Assembly: GCA_014338405.1 (NCBI GenBank)
Contig: JTDE01021452.1
Span: forward strand, 20,268-84,267
DNA: 64,000 nt
DNA from: Paragonimus skrjabini miyazakii
Lineage: Eukaryota; Platyhelminthes; Trematoda; Plagiorchiida; Troglotrematidae
Direction: 5' to 3'
Shown here piece by piece: positions 38,357-51,933 of this stretch. The stretch's first letter is position 1; each line of letters begins with the position of its first letter. Both the position numbers and the translations under genes were made by a program. The notes under the pieces were generated by a model, which had not been told where the DNA came from, ran no database searches, and saw only the letters and a list, made by a program, of their open reading frames with translations.

Positions 38357-41269
38357 AGAAATGTCACATTCAGTCCCATTTACCCACCTAACCCCCTATG
38401 TCGTACAGGATTCACCAAATAACCCAGGAGATTGACCGCCAAAGCACGACGAGTAGTTATCAACCTTCATAGATGATCCGAATATCCAAGTCTTAGAATC
38501 CTTGAAAACCATGTTTTCGGCCCATTGGAATCATCCAAGGGTTGAGATCAAACTCAAATGTCGATGATCTCATTCTGAGCAACACGTATGACTGAATGCC
38601 TTTCATAGTGTTGAAGTTGTACTGACAACTACTTCTGTAGGTGCGTTAACGTCACAGGAATCAGTGTCTTGCAGCAAAAATGTTTAGTTACTAGCTAAGT
38701 TTCACGCGTTCGATTTCACAGGACATCCGACGAACACTTCATTGACACTGAAGCCACAGAAAATTTTATGCCTTTAGAATAATTGAACCGTCTATCTTAG
38801 TGACTGTCTCTACACGAAAGATGTTTGACATAATCTAAACAAATTTCGTTAGAACGCTTGCACTGTCCCCTGTCAGAGTGTTATGGAAATGTAAATGAGA
38901 ACACTGTGTCCATCCCGGATACATCCGACAAATCATCAAGAAGACAATATAAAAGTTTAAAAAATTGATTTATTTTGTTCATTTGTAATAATATTACTCA
39001 TTGCCGAGTAGCTGGCCAGAAGATAACAACAGAACGCGAAATTCAATAAAATTACACCACAGTACTAGGAGATATGGGTAAAACTTATCAACCAAACTTA
39101 AATCAGATTTTGAGATATCATTGTAAGTAACGTTTTGAAAAGTCACCAGTGTATGAAACAATAAAATCCAAGGAAATATATTTTTGGATATTCAAACTAG
39201 ATGGCTTAAACGAAGACAATTCTAGACGTGTAGTTAAGCTAGAACTGCACGTACGGAAAGTTTGTTTACATGATTTTGGTTAGCTTTGGTACTGTCACAA
39301 TAAACAACACACTCGGTCTCGTTTCCGAAAGAAACAAACAAACAAACTGATGAGATCAACAAAAAGTCGATATAAGCTTCCCCCAAAGTAACAAATAATT
39401 TGTTAGTTTCATTATCAGATAATAACACTTAATTAGCTTTCAGCTAACCAAATGAATGTTCCAAATTTGACACCCTCATATGCATAATCAATAATAGTTG
39501 ACCCCTATTTAGACAAAGACGTGTGAACGCTGTCAATTTCCATATGTTCTATCATTTTTCGTGTTCAACTGTTCGTTTTTTAAGTATGACAATTTAATAA
39601 ACTAAAAAATGGAAATTTTTCGAACAAATTTATCTATTTATTTATCTTGATTGCCGGTGGCTATTTGAATAATTAATAAAAAAGAACGAGGACTGATGAA
39701 TAACCAAACGGCAGTTTGTGTTTTTCTTTGGAATCAAAACCCATTTTATGGTAAACAGGAATTTAATCCTTGTCAATTTATTTGTGATAGTTACTGTATC
39801 TACCCTTCTCTGTTATAAAAGTTTGAACATCAAACTAAACACTTTAAACAGTAACATCAACAGGAAAATTGTAGATAAAGTGAACGAAATAAGTATTTTA
39901 ATCGAGTTTTCATTTAGAGAGTTCACATTTTAAAAAGACATGTAACAGCCTAAAACACAAGATTTCAAATGTAGGTTTTCATGGTTAAAACGGTGTCACT
40001 TCAACAGTAAGCACATAACGCAAAAAGCAGGTGTAAAAACATTCTAAGACGCTTAGTGATATTGGCATTCAAGCTTTTCAGCTATATTGTTCGATCGTGC
40101 TATTCGATTGAGCTGAAATGATCAATGGGAGGTCAACTGGTGTCCTCCGGAGATTAGCTACGACAGCCTGACTATTTTTCTGACAACAGATTAATAACTC
40201 GTAAAGCAAAGCTACTGATTGCCTGAACAGGCAGAAGGAAGGGTCAGACGTGCGAACTAGCAGTCAGGAATGCACAATGCAAAACTAATAGCTACCCGGT
40301 AGCTCACTGGGTGAACGTGGTGTCTGATCGTCAGAAACTGGAAGACAACTTTTCGGTTTTGCCAATAAACTAAGCGGACTGTTTTCTAGTTTGAATTCCA
40401 ATGAACTAATGTGGAACATATGGAAATGCGTTTTCACAGTTTGAGTAGTACCAAAAGCTATTTTTGAAAATCATTCATGGTACCGATCTAAGTCAGATCA
40501 AGTCAAGTCAGATCACACAAAAGACAGAGTCAGTTCCATTCTGTGACCAGAAATAATAGTAGCACAAATATGAGGCAAACGAGATAAAGGGGTATTAAAC
40601 AGCACGGTGTTGAATTCAACAATATGCAAACAAGACGAAGCTAAGATTCACGCTTAGTATGCACCCGGTCGACCAATGACTTATAGACAAATAAGTACAG
40701 GATGCACAGGAACTCTGGCATCCTGGAAGGTTAATACACAAGGATACACGCACGCACGACTGTTTGTGTGGATTTTGTTACTTGGCTAAAAATAATCGGA
40801 AATTAAAAAATACTGTAATTCCGGAAGTTCGTATCGGCAAATTTACTGTATATTTTTTAATTCCACTGTTATACATGTAGGGTCTGTCCGTGCAGTGCGT
40901 CTGTATTGAGATAGAAGTGTTACTTATCGGTTCGAGAGTTCGCGTTTTCTTCCAATTGGGATCGATGTAAAGCTATTAACGACTAATCTAACCAGTTGAG
41001 TATTCTGTATGTTTTAAATCCTCCTGAATGGAGACGCTAACTGGATGGAAAAGGCTTTTGAACGGGGCACGTGAAAAGTGAGTCTCCCAACTTTTATAGG
41101 ACAGATATTTATCTGAAGATGCATTCCGTGTTATGGTTTAAAGTAACTCCAGGATAACTAGAGGGTCTTTGAGCAAATAAAAGACGGAAGTCACCAACAA
41201 ACTGATCGCAAAGTGAAGGCACCTCGATGTTGTATGTTTGAATACAGATGTGGGTATTTCTAATAGTAA

Positions 41270-41412
41270 GGTTCTCTCCCTTTTCCTTTTTTTCTTCTCT
41301 CTTTCTTTTCTCTTCCTTTACACGGTTTGCTTTTTTATTCGTGGTTGTGTGTCAGTTTTGCATCAATGTGAACCACTTATGCAATGCTGTCTATGATGAT
41401 GATGATGATGAT
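41270..41412. repeat. pyrimidine tract followed by GAT triplet repeat
   Basis: A CT-rich tract (41270-41333) and, 55 bases on, six to seven GAT/ATG triplets (about 41392-41412). Both are simple sequence inside the long intron. Together they form a chance open frame ending in an aspartate run. Confidence 0.8.
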
Positions 41413-43594
41413 CGCATTATCACTGTATAACGACGCAAGTTCCCTGTGAATATCAGACAGTAGACTTAGGAACTAGCGACGCTCGGTAACTCATTGTTCC
41501 ATATAAACCTATCATAGCAGGGTGTTATGAACATCAGCACAAACTGGTCGTGTTGGTCACTTGGTTGGTTTGAACCGACCAAGTTACACTTCAATAATTG
41601 TCAGTCAAAATATAATTTTTAAATTGTCGCTTACAAAGGGCGTGTACAAACAGTGAGCGTCTATACGTTGTTGGTCTGAGACATGGAGAGCGTAATGTCC
41701 ATCACTCAATTCGTACAGGTTATGTATGCAAAGAGGCATTTAAAATTATTTAGCTGGCTCCCGATCAGAATTCTACTGAGGGATTTCTGGTAGACAATAC
41801 CACTTCGCCGATTCAAGCTAGATAGCACTTATGTGAACAACAAAAGGGGATTGCTTCTCATTGCTGTATAACAAGGCCATAGCACACGCAGCAGGATTTT
41901 GTCCTAGGAAACGAGTGTTAGTTTGCCCCAAAAGGGGTTCTATTGGACTAAAAACGGGTAATTATGTAGGTAAACGTGAGCAACCACTAGTGTTAGACGC
42001 CCAGACGCGACTACTCCGGATGGACTATCCGGTTCTTCTGCCATGTAAATGCTGTGAGTAAACCTCAAAAAGATTTATCGAAGCTTGAGCCAATGGCGGT
42101 GTGACCTTGAGAAGGGAACCCAATTCTTCCGACTGATTGGAGAATGACCACACATGGATAGGATTAACACTACCTTATACTGTTAAAAATATCGTGCCAT
42201 CGGCAAACTGTTCATCTAAGGAATTCCACAAGTGCTATGTCTATTCAGCTTCCTGAAGTGGAACGATGATTTCAAGTGATTTTGACCTTGTCCGTCAGCA
42301 TGCCGAGCACATTTGAAAGACGTCGAATGAGGCAAGTTTACGCCCAGTTTGGTATGCACTAGCGAATGGATGAATGACTCATATTCATCCAAAATCACGT
42401 GGTTAAAGTAAACCATGAAAACAATATTCTGAGTGAACAGATGTTTAGATCGATAAGATACATATGAATGCGACAAGTCAGAGTAGATAAAATGGACCTT
42501 AAATAGACAGGTGGTCCGTGTGACGCGAGCAGTTCAAACTAACCTGCTTTCTTTTTTTGACTAAAACTATAGACCCGAACGTTCCTCTGCATGAAGCAGT
42601 TGCTAATAGTTGCAGCTGCATTTGAAAACAACTAATGATTAACATCTGAATTAATGTTAGAGTTGCTTATTGAATTTAATTTACGTTCATGCTATAGGTT
42701 TTCTACGTAACAGATACAGTGGATATTGTCTCGCTCTAGTTCAGAGCCAATTAATGAACCATAACAACTTCGGTTTGTTCCGCTCAGTTAATCACGTGAC
42801 ATTGTTGTCGCTTTTCCGACTTGCACAAGCAATGTGCAATTTGCTGCAAAACGGACTGCTAATCATGGGTGATACACACTTCCGCCTTATCGATTTTGTT
42901 CTGATGAATGCATGAGGCCTGAAATTGTCTAATAAGCTGTCGCTCGTTGACCGGAATACGCTCCCACGACCTGAGGCGATCACGTGATGTTTGTTTATAT
43001 CTCAGTGACATAAACGTCTATCATCTTCCATGTTTGCTGAAAATTCTGTTGATATTAACTTGGAAATTAAGACAAAATGCTCGACTGTAAACATCAGTGT
43101 GGGATAATATTGTATTTGCGCTGGAGACAAAATTCGTTCCTGCCCGAGTTCAGTGTAGAAACGAATCAGACTGATAGAATAAGACGCTATCTTTGCGGAC
43201 AAATAAGAGGTCACGCAAGAATTCTTAACCAATGAAACAGCACTACCAATTAAACTAACAGATTAATTTTGAGGTTTACCTTATTAATTAGATACAGGGG
43301 TTAATAAAAGGTGAGATTTTATTGGTGAGCTAGTAGAAAACGTTCTTATCAAACAAACCAGCCAGGATATCATTTGTTATCAAATGTCTTATCTTTGATA
43401 AGCACACAGTTACGAAGAAATACAACATTTTCGGTGTTGTGCCAGTGAATATATCATGCATCATACTGAAGCCAAGATGTATGGTTACGGTCAAGATTCA
43501 GTAACTTGATATTGCTTATTGTGGAGTCAGTTCACTGCATCAAACGAAGTTGCTTCATTAAAATGTGGACGTATATACACATTACGTTAGTGGC

Positions 43595-43700
43595 AAACAT
43601 ACACACCACTCTTGATCAGTAATACATACAAGGCTCGAGTTTAGTACTTCTTTTCGAGTGGGTTTGACTAAAACGTTTATCTAAGAGTCGCACATGAAAG
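43595..43700 (+). mobile_element. tRNA-derived SINE-like repeat, diverged fragment
   Basis: The plus strand retains ggctcgagtttagtacttc and ttttcgagtggg followed by a cgtttatctaagagtcgcac block, matching the body of the copy at 27.9 kb with many changes. Confidence 0.5.
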
Positions 43701-44739
43701 GATAGTATGTACTTAAGAGGTTTCTCTTGAAGTTTTCGCCGCCCGATCGAAATGTATACGACAATAACAACTCGTGTGTTCATTCGTACAGGATGTGGAC
43801 AAGTGTGAAAATGATCTCACGTTTGCTGCACATTTGTATGGTTATGGCAACCGCTGATCGGACAGTAAAATAGCCCAAATGACCAGGCTGCGTGTGGTTT
43901 ATAGGCAGCTAATCCCACGATCAAATGATAAGCCTGGAACATCAACAATCGCCAAAGCTAAGACGCATGGTCAAATCATAACGGGAAGGCAGACACTGCG
44001 CTGTTCTTGACCATCGGGCAGTTTTCCATATACCTATAAGCAGTGTGCTATGTGACAGAACCTCAGTGATCCGGACGGTCAACGATCCAACGAGTCCAAT
44101 TTAGATGCAGTCCTGATGAGCAGTGTCTGTTTGACAGTCTACAACTTGAAACATCATATTTACACATCTGAGTTCTTTTGACCTTATGAATCGTCAGTAC
44201 TGATAAGTAGATCTTGTACTTCCATCCCCAAGCTTAAAAATCACCACAGCCTTGTGAGAACATTCATACATTCGAATGGACTGGTGAAGTGGTGAAGCAA
44301 TGTCATATGACTTACAAAAATCGATCGCGACTGTATTGTATTTTAGCGACATAATCGCACCCAGTGTGTGGTATACAGTCTAACTTGTGGCTGATGCTCA
44401 AAGATGATCCAGCCTGTTTTAGAAATCTGGTTTAACTTGACTGTACCGCAAAACTATGACACCAACGGAGAAAACATTCAGTTTTATCGATACGAGTGTG
44501 ACATTTACGTTATATATCTTGGTTAGATTGTTATCAAATGGACCGGGTGAAGTTTGTTCCATAATTTTATCCTCTTCCTGTTAATCACAAAATATTTTCA
44601 TCTTGAGGTAGTTATTCTCCGTTCCACGTTTTGTTCTTTTTCATCCTCTATCTGCTCCTAGTAGTACGTCATGACCCCGCTGTTACGTGCAATAGTTTTA
44701 CTGGTTCCAGAATTAACTGTTCTCATTTAGAATCCTAGA

Positions 44740-44880
44740 AAAACTTATGAACAATCGGCAATCTGACTTACTAGTGACGTTTCACTTCTGACAAAGAAGC
44801 TGCTTCAGAGCAGATGAGCCAATTAAAAAAAATTGATGGTATTTAATGCGTTAGACACAAGCCATAAAGGTGATCTAGAA
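44740..44880 (-). repeat. hammerhead-like repeat, copy 2
   Basis: Minus-strand copy of the same family, with the second conserved box intact (GAAAC at 44783-44779) but the first changed to CTGAAGC (44808-44802). Flanks match copy 3 on both sides (an ATTAAATACCAT-like stretch upstream; ATTGCCGATTGTTCATAAG-like downstream). Confidence 0.5.
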
Positions 44881-45249
44881 AATGTTGAGGTAAACAGACA
44901 GTGGTTTGGAATAACACAGGAGCGTTTCGCTGCATAGTCTGTTGAGATTGCAAAAATTAAATACGTCTTAAATAGAGTCGGCGGGGCCCAAGACGGCTGG
45001 TCTTGGATCGATCGAACTAACTTGCTCTGATAACTGCATGAGAGGACAATTTTAACACACTAAGACTGCGATTCCCCTGTCTACTTACCTTAGAACCAAG
45101 TGACTTTTTGAGCTACCCATATGACAGACTCTATCGAATTCACTTCCGTTCAGCTGTCCACATGTCCTCGTTCTGCTGTAATTACCATTTCGAACCCACT
45201 ATTGACCCTTTGTCTATGTATACTTAATCCATGACCTGTTGCCTTTTTC

Positions 45250-45450
45250 TTCGTGCAGTTGCTTACGAGTAACGTGCTTTAAATACCACCAGGTTTGTAA
45301 CTGGCTCATCTGGTCTGATGAAGCTTCTGTATCAGAAGTGGAACGTCACCAGTAAACCTAATTACCAATCGTTCATAAGCTGTTTTCAAATTATGAATAC
45401 TCAGTCGGTTTCAAGCATATTCCAACAAATGGCATACCTTCAGTTGTTTT
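45250..45450 (+). repeat. hammerhead-like repeat, copy 3
   Basis: Plus-strand copy. CTGATGA lies at 45315-45321, a perfect six-base stem II (CTTCTG, TAT, CAGAAG) follows, then GGAAC (45340-45344, one base off GAAAC) and GTC at 45345-45347. CTGGT at 45310-45314 can pair with ACCAG at 45348-45352 as helix I. Stem III would be almost absent, as in minimal retroelement hammerheads. It faces copy 2 in opposite orientation about 500 bases away. Confidence 0.5.
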
Positions 45451-48400
45451 CCAGCATATTCTTCCGGATTTCTACGTTACGTTTCTAACCTGCTTATCCC
45501 CTAGTTGGTATATCATGTTTATATTGCCATATTTACATTAGAATTGTTGTATTGCAATATAGTTGTGGTTGGCCAAATCACTATGCTTTAGAGATGAACT
45601 CTTTTGACGAAACAACCTTCCTACTGTTCGTTCCGTTTTTGTAGACCAATCCTTCAAAACTGGTGACCAGGGAATTACAACCTCCGTCATTGACAAGCAG
45701 CTACGTATCGATTTAGCTTTTCGGAGTACGTATGCTTCCAGTCAGGAAGAATGTTAGAAGAGGATATCAAAACCCAAAAAGCTTATTGACAATGTTACGG
45801 CAAATATCTAGGGACGTTTGAATCGTGGGTTTAAGAATGATCAATGGTTCACTCATTAGAGCAGTAGGTTGAACTGAGTGACTGTTCCCAGAGTTCAAGG
45901 GACTGAATAATCTGTCTTCAGTCCCGAGTTATGTTCAATCCATATTAACGTTGAAAACTTCAGTTCACTGAATTGCCGTAAGACAAAGAAATAATCATCT
46001 GCTAAGTGGGAAGTTGCTTCGGTGGATACTTCGATTGTGTTATACATAACGAGTGAGGTCACTTAAGAGACGTAATTCAACTCACAGCTACAAGCCGAAG
46101 CAGACAAACATATGATAAATGAATATGACATCAGACGGTAAATTCCAGATTCCGTGAAATACAAACTATAACACAAGACGTTATTTGTAACTTCACCGCA
46201 AGCACCCAAATGTTCATACATACTTGAACGTTACTTACCGCTGCTTGTAAGGTGAGATCCGACGGTCTTCAGTAGTGGTTTTACCACATCCACCAGAAGT
46301 CCTGAGGAGTTAACTAAGGTTTCATGCTCATGACCTAAACTAGTAAATATTTGATTTTAATGAACTGAATAGGTGAACGTTCAGACCAGTTTGCATTGGA
46401 AGTTAGAAATATGCATAAATGTTCTGTGTAAGGACAACGGGATGCTTGAGTTCAGTCCGGCGAACGTTTTATAAATCTGTGAAGGAATAGATGAATTCCG
46501 CTACGAAGAAACAACAGTTTCAATGACATCTTCCTAACTTATCTGAAGGACAGTTAGAGGCTACGGAAGCTTCTGTGTTTTGTTTATAGCTAGTTTTTAA
46601 TTTACACTGTTGGTCCATAAACGGACCATGACGACTAGAAGAATTTTCAGTACTCATAATAAGAACGGATGTTTGGTTTACAAACATAACACCGACAAGC
46701 ATCGTTTATGCAATCCCATATAAAGCAAATTTGAACATTCTAGAAGATTTTGGCTCCTTTGTTTGCGACAAATGATCAAGAAAATATTGGTAGATTGAAT
46801 CTCGGTCAATGAGCTTAGTGATCAGCCAGTGATTCATGAATCAGATGATGCTGTCGATAGATTTATGGTTCCCATACCCCTAAGCAATCTACTGACTGTT
46901 TGTTCACATGTTTGTTAGTTCAGTTTAAATTAGCGATCGTGTTGTAATCTGACAAAACAAGAGAACGACAGGCACATGAATTTATTGCATCTTGTCACTC
47001 CAGACTGACCGTTTAAACCGTCACCAATAATTCACTCCGTAACTCAATGTTGTTGACAAACGTTTCACTAATAAGCAGCGATACTGAACGGTCTTCACTA
47101 CAGTCGTTGGCACAATGGCTTCATCTATCATGTTTCATAATCATTCATGGTCTTGTGGTTTAGTACTGAACAGTAATGGCGTAGCGTATGTCATGATAAG
47201 AAGTGATGTAAATGTTTGGTTTAATCGGGGTGATCAGGGAAACTGAATGTTCTTTTCCTTAAACTTTCCTTTTTGATTTTGACTATTTTTGTACTGATTG
47301 TTTTTTCTTGAAGCTGTTGATTTAACTGATGTTGGAATTGTTTTTATAAAGAGTGATTTCGAGTTCAGTCAGTGATGTTTCGAGACGGGCCTACAATATT
47401 ACAGGTAATGCCTGACAACAAATAAAAATCCTATAGGCAAGCAATGTGGTCTAGGAATCTAATGCAAAACTTCTAGTCTATGAGTGCCAATAAGAAACAC
47501 TTATTCAACTGACTTATATTGAATTAAAAATCCTCTCATTCACACGGGTTCAGCGAGTAAGTCAGTTCTCTATATAAGTTGTTGAATGAGATACAACGTC
47601 GAAATGTTAACACGTAATTCCAACGTATTTCATCCAACAAAGCTGCAACTGCTCTGGTAGTCAGCATCGCCATTTGTTTAATGTTCATTTCCGTGTCTGT
47701 CTGTCTAATCTCTTAAGCCATTATTTCCACCCTACGGAACCCTGTCTTACTGGTTAAAATAAGTTACATGTCCATGTGTGATCAGAATGTACGAAATGTT
47801 ACTCCGGAGAACATCACGTGACTTACGTCTTCTCATTGCTTTATTCAAGTTCATAAAGGGAATGAATTGTTTTAAACACACGAAGAGTCGTGTATCTGGC
47901 CATGTGTAATATCTGCAGTGATAGTGTAATTCTTTAGCAATCTAATGAGTTGATTTCTACCGATGCGATCTACTGTTGCCGCGCCAACAAATATGCGTAT
48001 TTAGTCACATCACGTGACTCATAGAAATGACAAACTATTTGGTTATGAGTTAATATCCAGGGGTTTGGAAACATTGCCTGACATTATAAGAATGAACTAA
48101 CAGAACGATCAGTTTGATTTTTCCATAATCGCTGTGGTGGTGTCGCTTACTCTGATGTCTAAGTATCAACAAGCTAACCAATCACGAAAATGTAAACTTC
48201 AAGTATCCGACACCATAAAACATGAAACTCGCTTCAACACAATTCATATTGCAACGCGAATGAAATTGTTTATAGTTCATTACAAATTTCTCTCGTTATT
48301 TTACTGTCGACCTAAATGACTTATCTGACTAAATTGTGAATAGAACAGATGTTCTGACTCTGAAATTTGGTTCATTGGAGATAAGGGTGTCAACAAACTC

Positions 48401-48504
48401 GTACTTCATCAGTTGGTGAGGTGGTCACGTGAACAAAGAGGTCGTTAGTAAAAGCATATTCTTGAAAGCCGTAGATACGTAGACATTTAGTTAAATAACA
48501 GATA

Positions 48505-48665
48505 GGTATAAATTGGAAATCACTCACATTCCATCACAACTGTCACATTCCGGTAGACCTTCCAGTGGGCCCGCTTCGAAAAGAAGCACTAGACTTGAGT
48601 TTCGCTCTTGTTACAGCAGCTGGTCAATAGTGCATATCTTTGTCACGGCTGGGAGTAGAAATCCG
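48505..48665 (-). mobile_element. tRNA-derived SINE-like repeat, body fragment
   Basis: Minus-strand body fragment: caactgtcacattccggtag, ccgcttcgaaaagaagcac and tagacttgagtttcgctctt on the plus strand correspond to the copies at 4.4 and 29.6 kb. The tRNA-like head is missing. Confidence 0.65.
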
Positions 48666-51600
48666 GCCATCTAACAGTAATGGAAAAGTTCGCAGTCTGG
48701 ACTGGTTTAGCCTCGTACAGACGGATCACTTGCCACGTAAAGTGGCATTCACCAGATCGTCCGGCGACACAATTCGGTGATTTCGTAATAAAATTGTTTG
48801 TTACGATGATTGAAATCAGTAGGTGGCACCCAGACTTCCTGATTATCAAAGTTATTTATTGGAAACGACATGTGAATTGAAAACATGAAAGTTTGACAAA
48901 CCCAGATGATTGTTAGCTGTTTTAATTGCTATCATTAAAAACAGCCTTTCTACTAACCCGTTCCGTCGAACAGCGTTGAATCGATTAAACTTACTGTTTG
49001 AATTGTAGTCCACCTGGATATTTACTTGTGAATTGAACAGATTTGGTTAACAAGTTTACATGACCATTCACATTTACAACCTTTTTTTCAAACATAATAA
49101 AAACGAAATGTTGTTGCCAGTTGTAAATAAACAAAATGTAAATTTACCTCCCAGTGTCCAACTTTGAGATCTGGAGGGCGCTGACAATATCGTTCTAATT
49201 TGTAAAATACAACTGCTCCCCACTGAATAAAAACCACCCCTGAGAAATACAACAGCGTTTCCTTTTGGGAAGGAGAGTACTTAAATCTCATAAAATCCGA
49301 CCTGGCTAAATAAAACACAGGGAGTAGAATAACTTAACTTGGTTGGGTCCATCAAAAAAATTCATGCATAATTAATTCTGAACCCTGCAAAATTATCGTA
49401 AACAGTTCATCATACTGTGAGCCATACAACAGTAAGTATACTAACAACAGATACCAAATTCCAATTTGTCATGAAGATTACGCAATAATAGAAGCATGGT
49501 CATGTATTGGAGTAAATCCCGATATTGCGCTTGCGAGCGGTTTGAACTGAAAAGGAGAAGAACGGACAGCAAGATGATTGATGGTGTATCACGCAGAATT
49601 CTTGTTTGCAAGAGTATGTTCACACGCGGACTGGGATACGACAACGGTAGTCATGTTTGCGCAAAATAAAATGTAACGACTACTGGAACTCGGAAACTTT
49701 CAACTGGGTAGAACGACAGTGTGACTTCTGTTCAATTTTAATTGAGGATCAAGTTTTGAGGTAAAATGTCTAGAAAACATTTAAAAACGTATCCAAGTGT
49801 GATTTGCTTTTTCCTGTTTCTCCGAGGACGGATCTTCAGTTTCAATTGTAACGGCAACCTTAACCCGCCGAAGCTAATATATTAGCAGTTTGGTTAAAGA
49901 AATAATTTTATACTGAAACGTACACATTATTTCAGGTTGCTTGGGTGTGTAACGTTTTGCACACTATTTTCTATTTCAAAATTCTGATTGTTATTCACTT
50001 TCCTCAACTTCACGTATACAACCGACGTTTAAACCAACTTAATCGAACTAATCGATAATCAGTAAATACAACTCACTCACTTCTCGGTTTGCGAGCCTTG
50101 CTTTCTCTCTGCGTTCGGGTTGCTACTGCACTAAATTTTGGAGAGTTGAAAGCTAACGGAATCAAGCGACTATTGCGGCAAAGTTCCTTATTTATCTGTC
50201 ATCGGAATTACATCAGTTGTTGACCTCCAAGATTAATCAGGAACGACAGGACGGATTGTATCTATTGGATACTACATTTTGTGTAGTGGAATTCTAAATC
50301 AAAGCACTTTAGTGAACTATTGTGAGTTGATCATTTCCATTCTTATCACCTTTTTGATTTCGAGTTCATACCTGAATTTTGTATAGTGTCTAGATCCACT
50401 ACAGTTGATATACATTTATATACATATATTTCACTATCGTGTTATGTAACCTAATGGTCAGCTGTCCGATATAACTGACCTGTATCTTCCCCCTGAGGGA
50501 TTGGGCTAAATTCGTTCCTCAAAACGTGGTTTCTGAAACGAAAAGTTTTAATGATCCATGCGAGTGTTTTTGTCTTAGGTGAGTTCTACTGAAGAGAGCA
50601 CAGTATCACGCAGATGATTTGAGATGCATTTGTTGAATAGCTCCAACTGACGTTTTTTTCCAGTGAATGAATTAATAGACGTTTTGACCTACGTTGAAAT
50701 GGATTGAGAAATTCTTCTATACGGGTTGTTATAGCAACCGGAGGAATACTTATGTTGTTACAAACCTGGAGTGGTCATCATCAATCTTACATAGCAACAC
50801 GCCAGTGAGACATTTGTCCATTAACGATTCAGAGTGCAAATAATGTCCTAAGCAAGTTGTGTGGCATGGTTATGATTCTAGCGCAGAAAAACATACTTGC
50901 CAAAGGTAGACAGATGTGAGTTAAGTTTTGAAGCTAAAACCCTGAAAATGTACAAGCAGCCTTATCTTGGACGTATGCCGTTCAAATTGCTGGTCAGGTG
51001 CCACTTAGGTCAATAGAGGACATAGATATCAAACTGTACACCTAAGGCAATTGTTAGGAAAGGAAAATTCTTTTTTCAGATTTCAGCCTTCAACGGATTA
51101 TTGCATTGATAAATACCATGAACAGTCGATTTTTTGTTCAAAATCGCAGTTGGTTTAAAATGTGATTGCTGTCATTATTGTTCAACCACCGTCAACTCAA
51201 TTATATGATTTCCACTTGTATGTGAGTCTTGTTCTATCCTTCTGAGATCATCTGAGTCGACTGAAAGATTGAGTAGTTATCTTAACATGCTCCTGATTAC
51301 CTTGTAGTCTAACTCGAAAGGGAGCTGATCAGGCAAGTAATCTACACTATTTTGATTTTATGTGGAATGTCTATAAGAACGTCGTTCATCGTCAGTTATG
51401 TGACAACTCAACTGAGTTCTGATCTGTTCAACAGAAATCGTTGATCATTCAGTCTACAGGAACGAAACAAAGTTTTGTCTATGGGGGTTATGATGATCTA
51501 GGCATAACAGTTTTGTGGGGTGGTCTATTATTCATTTAGTCCGCCGACATTATCCTCACCTGTCGTCATAAATGATAACACAGAATCCTTGACTCAGTCA

Positions 51601-51933
51601 TTGCATGCTGACAGGTGTGTACTACAGACACGGATCCGTTTTCGTTAAGCTGCCACTTTAACTCTTGCGTTACCTTCATCAACTTCAACCGTATGTGTCC
51701 AATGTTAACTCACCTATATGTTGGTGGTGGTTCCTGGGATAATGGAGCTGTTACTTGCGCGTTGCTTCTGTATCCGTACAAGACTGTGCTAATGTCTAGT
51801 CTACAACATGCTTTAGTAATAATTTCAAAACGAAACAGCATGGTTGTCTGGTTGCCAGCCAAATTCAATTTTCATTGACTGAGAAGTCACGTTAACATGA
51901 CAACAACAATCTTCCATTTTTTCATTTATTCAG

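Larger units (their letters stand above)
24531..51933 (+). other. 27.4-kb intron of the channel gene
   Basis: Bounded by a gtaagt donor after the M2 exon and a pyrimidine-rich acceptor (..tttttcatttattcag) before the M2-M3 exon. The two exons join in phase 0 inside M2 and restore an unbroken channel sequence. The intron contains decayed Penelope-like elements at 25.5-26.4, 31.0-31.5 and 35.3-36.75 kb, SINE-like copies near 28.0, 29.7, 43.65 and 48.6 kb, a tRNA-like element at 38.3 kb, and hammerhead-like repeats at 44.8 and 45.3 kb. No host exon was recognised between these. Stretches 32-34, 37-43 and 46-51.9 kb show only short open frames with no family resemblance. Confidence 0.85.

Noticed and set aside
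39341..39360. Hammerhead motif at a CTGATGAG site
   Set aside because: No GAAA box or stem II partner at the right distance.
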